Positions 6,562-8,056 of a stretch of DNA of 8,056 nucleotides are shown piece by piece (position 1 is the stretch's first letter; every line of letters starts with the position of its first letter). The translations under genes and the position numbers were made by a program. The notes below the pieces were generated by a model. The model did not search any database. It worked only from the letters and a program-made list of their open reading frames with translations, and was not told the origin of the DNA. Source of the stretch: an uncultured Collinsella sp. (lineage in GTDB: Bacteria; Actinomycetota; Coriobacteriia; Coriobacteriales; Coriobacteriaceae); contig UQWQ01000085.1 of NCBI GenBank assembly GCA_900544755.1, positions 1-8,056 of the forward strand, given 5' to 3'.

Positions 6562-7098
6562 ATGGGTCTGTTTGACATGTTCAAGAAGAAGGCTGAGCCC
6601 GCGGCTGCCGCTGCTCCGGCTTCTATCTCTGCTTCTGCCGGCGCCGATGTGCTGTGCTCGCCCGTCAAGGGCAAGGTCATCAAGATGGCCGACGTGCCCG
6701 ATCCCGTCTTTGGTGGCGAGGTTCTGGGCAAGGGCTGCGCCGTGTGGCCCGAGGACGACCTGGTCTACGCTCCCTGCGACGGCAAGGTGACCGTCACCAT
6801 GGGTCACGCCGTGGGTCTGCAGTCCGATAATGGCATCGAGGTTCTGGTGCACGTTGGCGTCGATACCGTCAACATGAACGGCGACGGCTTCGAGGGCTTC
6901 GTCAAGGCCGACGATGTCGTTAAGGCTGGCCAGCCCATGCTCAAGATCGACCGCGCCAAGATCGCCGCTGCCGGCTACAAGGACTGCGTCGTCGTGGCTG
7001 TGTCCAACACCGCCGAGTTTGCCGATGTCGAACTCGCCGTCGAGGCCGACTCCGCTGTCGCCGCCGGTGACGCCGTCGTTAAGGTCGTCCGCAAGTAA
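6562..7098 (+). CDS. crr: PTS glucose-type EIIA component (single-domain)
   Basis: This 178-residue soluble protein takes phosphate from HPr and passes it to an EIIB domain of a sugar permease. The EIIA-Glc fold covers about residues 28-178. The two active-site histidines are visible: H82 (GHAVGLQSD) and the phosphate acceptor H97 (LVHVGVDTV), 15 residues apart as in Escherichia coli Crr (75 and 90). Other family blocks are SPVKGKVI (33-40), PDPVFG (46-51) and NGDGFEGFV (106-114). The N-terminus MGLFDMFKKK looks like the membrane-touching amphipathic helix of Crr (which also starts MGLFD) and is joined to the domain by an Ala/Pro/Ser-rich linker (11-27). The ATG at 6562 is fixed by AGGAG seven bases upstream; the longer open frame from 6430 would begin before the promoter. 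It stands next to a phospho-glycosidase gene with no EIIBC nearby and ends at a terminator. Confidence 0.95.
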   Translation: MGLFDMFKKKAEPAAAAAPASISASAGADVLCSPVKGKVIKMADVPDPVFGGEVLGKGCAVWPEDDLVYAPCDGKVTVTMGHAVGLQSDNGIEVLVHVGVDTVNMNGDGFEGFVKADDVVKAGQPMLKIDRAKIAAAGYKDCVVVAVSNTAEFADVELAVEADSAVAAGDAVVKVVRK

Positions 7099-7121
7099 AC
7101 TGCGGCATCCAAAGGATGTGC

Positions 7122-7154
7122 AAGGGTGGTCGGGTTTTCCGGCCACCTTTTTTA
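7122..7154 (+). terminator. Intrinsic terminator of the EIIA gene
   Basis: GGTGGTCGG (7125-7133) pairs with CCGGCCACC (7139-7147), nine pairs including one T-G wobble, around the loop GTTTT, and is followed by six Ts (7148-7153). The upstream AAG can extend the stem into the T-tract. It sits 26 bases after the EIIA stop codon and separates the PTS gene from the lipoprotein gene. Confidence 0.92.
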
Positions 7155-7183
7155 TTGCACCGCGGGGAAGCGTTTTATTGCAC
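7150..7183 (+). repeat. Direct repeat of TTTTATTGCAC after the EIIA terminator
   Basis: The 11-mer TTTTATTGCAC occurs at 7150-7160 and again, identically, at 7173-7183, a 23-bp period. The first copy overlaps the T-tract of the terminator. It could be a leftover of a small duplication or a paired protein site upstream of the lipoprotein promoter. Confidence 0.5.
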
Positions 7184-7228
7184 GTTGGGCGGGCTTGCAA
7201 ACCGTTCGGACGCTAAAACGAACCGACC

Positions 7229-7269
7229 GCGCCTTCGCGTTGCCGAGGGCGTTCATAAGTGGGTAGTAT
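7229..7269 (+). promoter_or_regulatory. Candidate promoter of the lipoprotein gene
   Basis: TTGCCG (7240-7245) and TAGTAT (7264-7269), 18 bp apart, each match the consensus at 4/6. The nine-base motif GCGCCTTCG (7229-7237) lies two bases before the -35, just as it does before the GH1 gene. The gene begins downstream of a strong terminator, so a promoter is needed somewhere in 7155-7334, and this is the best candidate. Confidence 0.4.
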
Positions 7270-7334
7270 GGGCTTACTTATTACAACGTGCGCCGCGTCC
7301 GGGAAGCGCGGTGCCGCTCATTGGGAGGAACAAC

Positions 7335-7892
7335 ATGAAAAAGAAGCTGCTGCTTGCGCCCCTCATGGCCGTCTTGGTTGCATGCGTGGTCGTGCTTTCC
7401 GGCTGTGGAGGTCCTTCGGTTGAGGAGCTCATCACCGAGGATCTTACGACGCAGTTTGACGAGGTCAAAAACGGTGGCGACGACTTCCTCTCTGGTCTGG
7501 AGGAGGCTTCGGGCGACGAGTTCGAGCAGCTGGGTATCGATCCCAAGGAGTATGCCAAGACCTATCTCGAGGGCTTTGACTACAAGATCGGCGACGTGAC
7601 GGTCGACGAGGACAAGGGTGTCGCGACCGCCGAGGTTTCTATCACATGCAAGTCTATGAACAAGATCGTCGAGGACTTCTCCACCCAGTATCAGGAGAAG
7701 GTCGCTGCGCTTGACACGGTTCCTTCCGATGACGAGCTGTACAAGATGGCCGGTCAGGTTATGGTCGATGTGACCAAGGCCACCGAGCCCAGGAAGACCA
7801 CGGTTATCTTCAAGTACACCTGCAACGACGACGGCGAGTGGTCTGCCGACGACTCCGTCAACTCCGAGATGATGGATGCAATGCTGAGCTAG
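7335..7892 (+). CDS. Small predicted lipoprotein of unknown function
   Basis: This 185-residue protein has a classic lipoprotein signal: KKK at 2-4, a hydrophobic stretch at 5-22 and the lipobox LSGC with the lipidated cysteine at 24, so the mature protein should be anchored on the outer face of the membrane. The remainder is acidic and reads as a helix-rich first part (about 28-80), a strand-rich middle (about 82-105, FDYKIGDVTV followed by ATAEVSITC), a charged helical stretch (about 107-150) and a final pair of strands (about 154-170). This order is reminiscent of small Gram-positive lipoproteins of the DUF5105/DUF4878 sort, but I do not recognise it firmly. C105 and C163 could form a disulfide. 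The ATG at 7335 has GGGAGG (7323-7328) six bases upstream and starts exactly at the signal peptide; the longer open frame from 7116 crosses the EIIA terminator. No functional link to the PTS gene is evident. Confidence 0.85.
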   Translation: MKKKLLLAPLMAVLVACVVVLSGCGGPSVEELITEDLTTQFDEVKNGGDDFLSGLEEASGDEFEQLGIDPKEYAKTYLEGFDYKIGDVTVDEDKGVATAEVSITCKSMNKIVEDFSTQYQEKVAALDTVPSDDELYKMAGQVMVDVTKATEPRKTTVIFKYTCNDDGEWSADDSVNSEMMDAMLS

Positions 7893-7895
7893 TTT

Positions 7896-7923
7896 GTTGC
7901 GGCGTTTTACCAAACGCCGCAAC
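7896..7923. terminator. Perfect 12-bp hairpin after the lipoprotein gene
   Basis: GTTGCGGCGTTT (7896-7907) pairs perfectly with AAACGCCGCAAC (7912-7923) around a TACC loop, starting three bases after the stop codon. No T-tract follows on either strand, so alone it is not a canonical intrinsic terminator. It may stabilise the 3' end, with termination at the next hairpin. Confidence 0.55.
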
Positions 7924-7924
7924 T

Positions 7925-7942
7925 GCTCGACGCTGCGCGGGC
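7925..7942. repeat. 18-bp intergenic repeat, copy 2
   Basis: This is the second copy of the 18-bp sequence described at 1049-1066, with C instead of T at the twelfth base. It lies between the 12-bp hairpin after the lipoprotein gene and the long-stem terminator. Confidence 0.45.
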
Positions 7943-7965
7943 ACCAGAGCGACAACTTGTCATTC

Positions 7966-8007
7966 AAAGAGGACGGCATGACCAGAAGGTCTATGCCGTC
8001 CTCTTTT
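7966..8007 (+). terminator. Long-stem intrinsic terminator
   Basis: AAAGAGGACGGCAT (7966-7979) pairs perfectly with ATGCCGTCCTCTTT (7993-8006); beyond a single bulged T, GACC (7980-7983) pairs with GGTC (7988-7991) around an AGAA loop. The 18-pair stem ends in TTTT, which suits termination on the plus strand. It is the likely transcript end for the lipoprotein gene and may also serve a convergent gene beyond the window, since the minus-strand arm also ends in TTT. The remaining 8008-8056 shows no gene. Confidence 0.8.
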
Positions 8008-8056
8008 CATGCCAATTTGTTCGCCCTGGCGCACGCCCGCTGTCCGTCCTCTTACT

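Noticed and set aside
7116..7334. Extending the lipoprotein upstream to 7116
   Set aside because: The extension would be translated across the EIIA terminator and would bury the lipoprotein signal peptide inside the protein.
1..8056. CRISPR arrays, insertion sequences or phage attachment sites
   Set aside because: No regularly spaced repeats, transposase-like proteins, integrases or terminal inverted repeats were seen.

Overview
The window looks like a piece of a high-GC Gram-positive gut chromosome, most likely a Coriobacteriia/Collinsella-type actinobacterium. The signs are strong GC3 bias, Shine-Dalgarno motifs of the AGGAGG type, a PTS-based sugar metabolism, and protein styles such as the Ala-rich linker in the EIIA protein and an acidic lipoprotein. 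The genus is an inference from general appearance, not from a marker gene.

Left part (1-4811), a carbohydrate locus with two regulators. An RpiR/MurR-type regulator (946-92, minus) lies downstream of, and in the same direction as, a large cytoplasmic glycoside hydrolase-like protein (3704-1113, minus). That hydrolase starts from a 114-bp divergent promoter region shared with an AraC-family regulator (3819-4811, plus). The divergent layout suggests that the AraC protein controls the hydrolase gene. The RpiR protein carries a sugar-phosphate-sensing SIS domain and could add a second metabolic input.

Middle part (4982-7154), phosphotransferase-linked beta-glucoside use. A GH1 6-phospho-beta-glucosidase (4982-6421, plus) is followed, from its own strong promoter, by a stand-alone glucose-type EIIA protein of the PTS (6562-7098, plus), closed by a clear intrinsic terminator. 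No EIIB/EIIC permease is in the window, so the EIIA must serve a membrane component encoded elsewhere. EIIA would pass phosphate to the permease, which imports and phosphorylates a beta-glucoside; the GH1 enzyme would then split it to glucose-6-phosphate and an aglycone or sugar.

Right part (7155-8056). A small unassigned lipoprotein (7335-7892, plus) has its own candidate promoter and is followed by two strong hairpins, the second with a short T-tract. No mobile element, CRISPR array, tRNA or rRNA was seen. The gaps between genes are all under 300 bp (166, 114, 170, 140 and 236 bp) and are described in the features. The least understood item is the 863-residue hydrolase, whose substrate I cannot assign. 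Several short intergenic repeats are the other loose ends.
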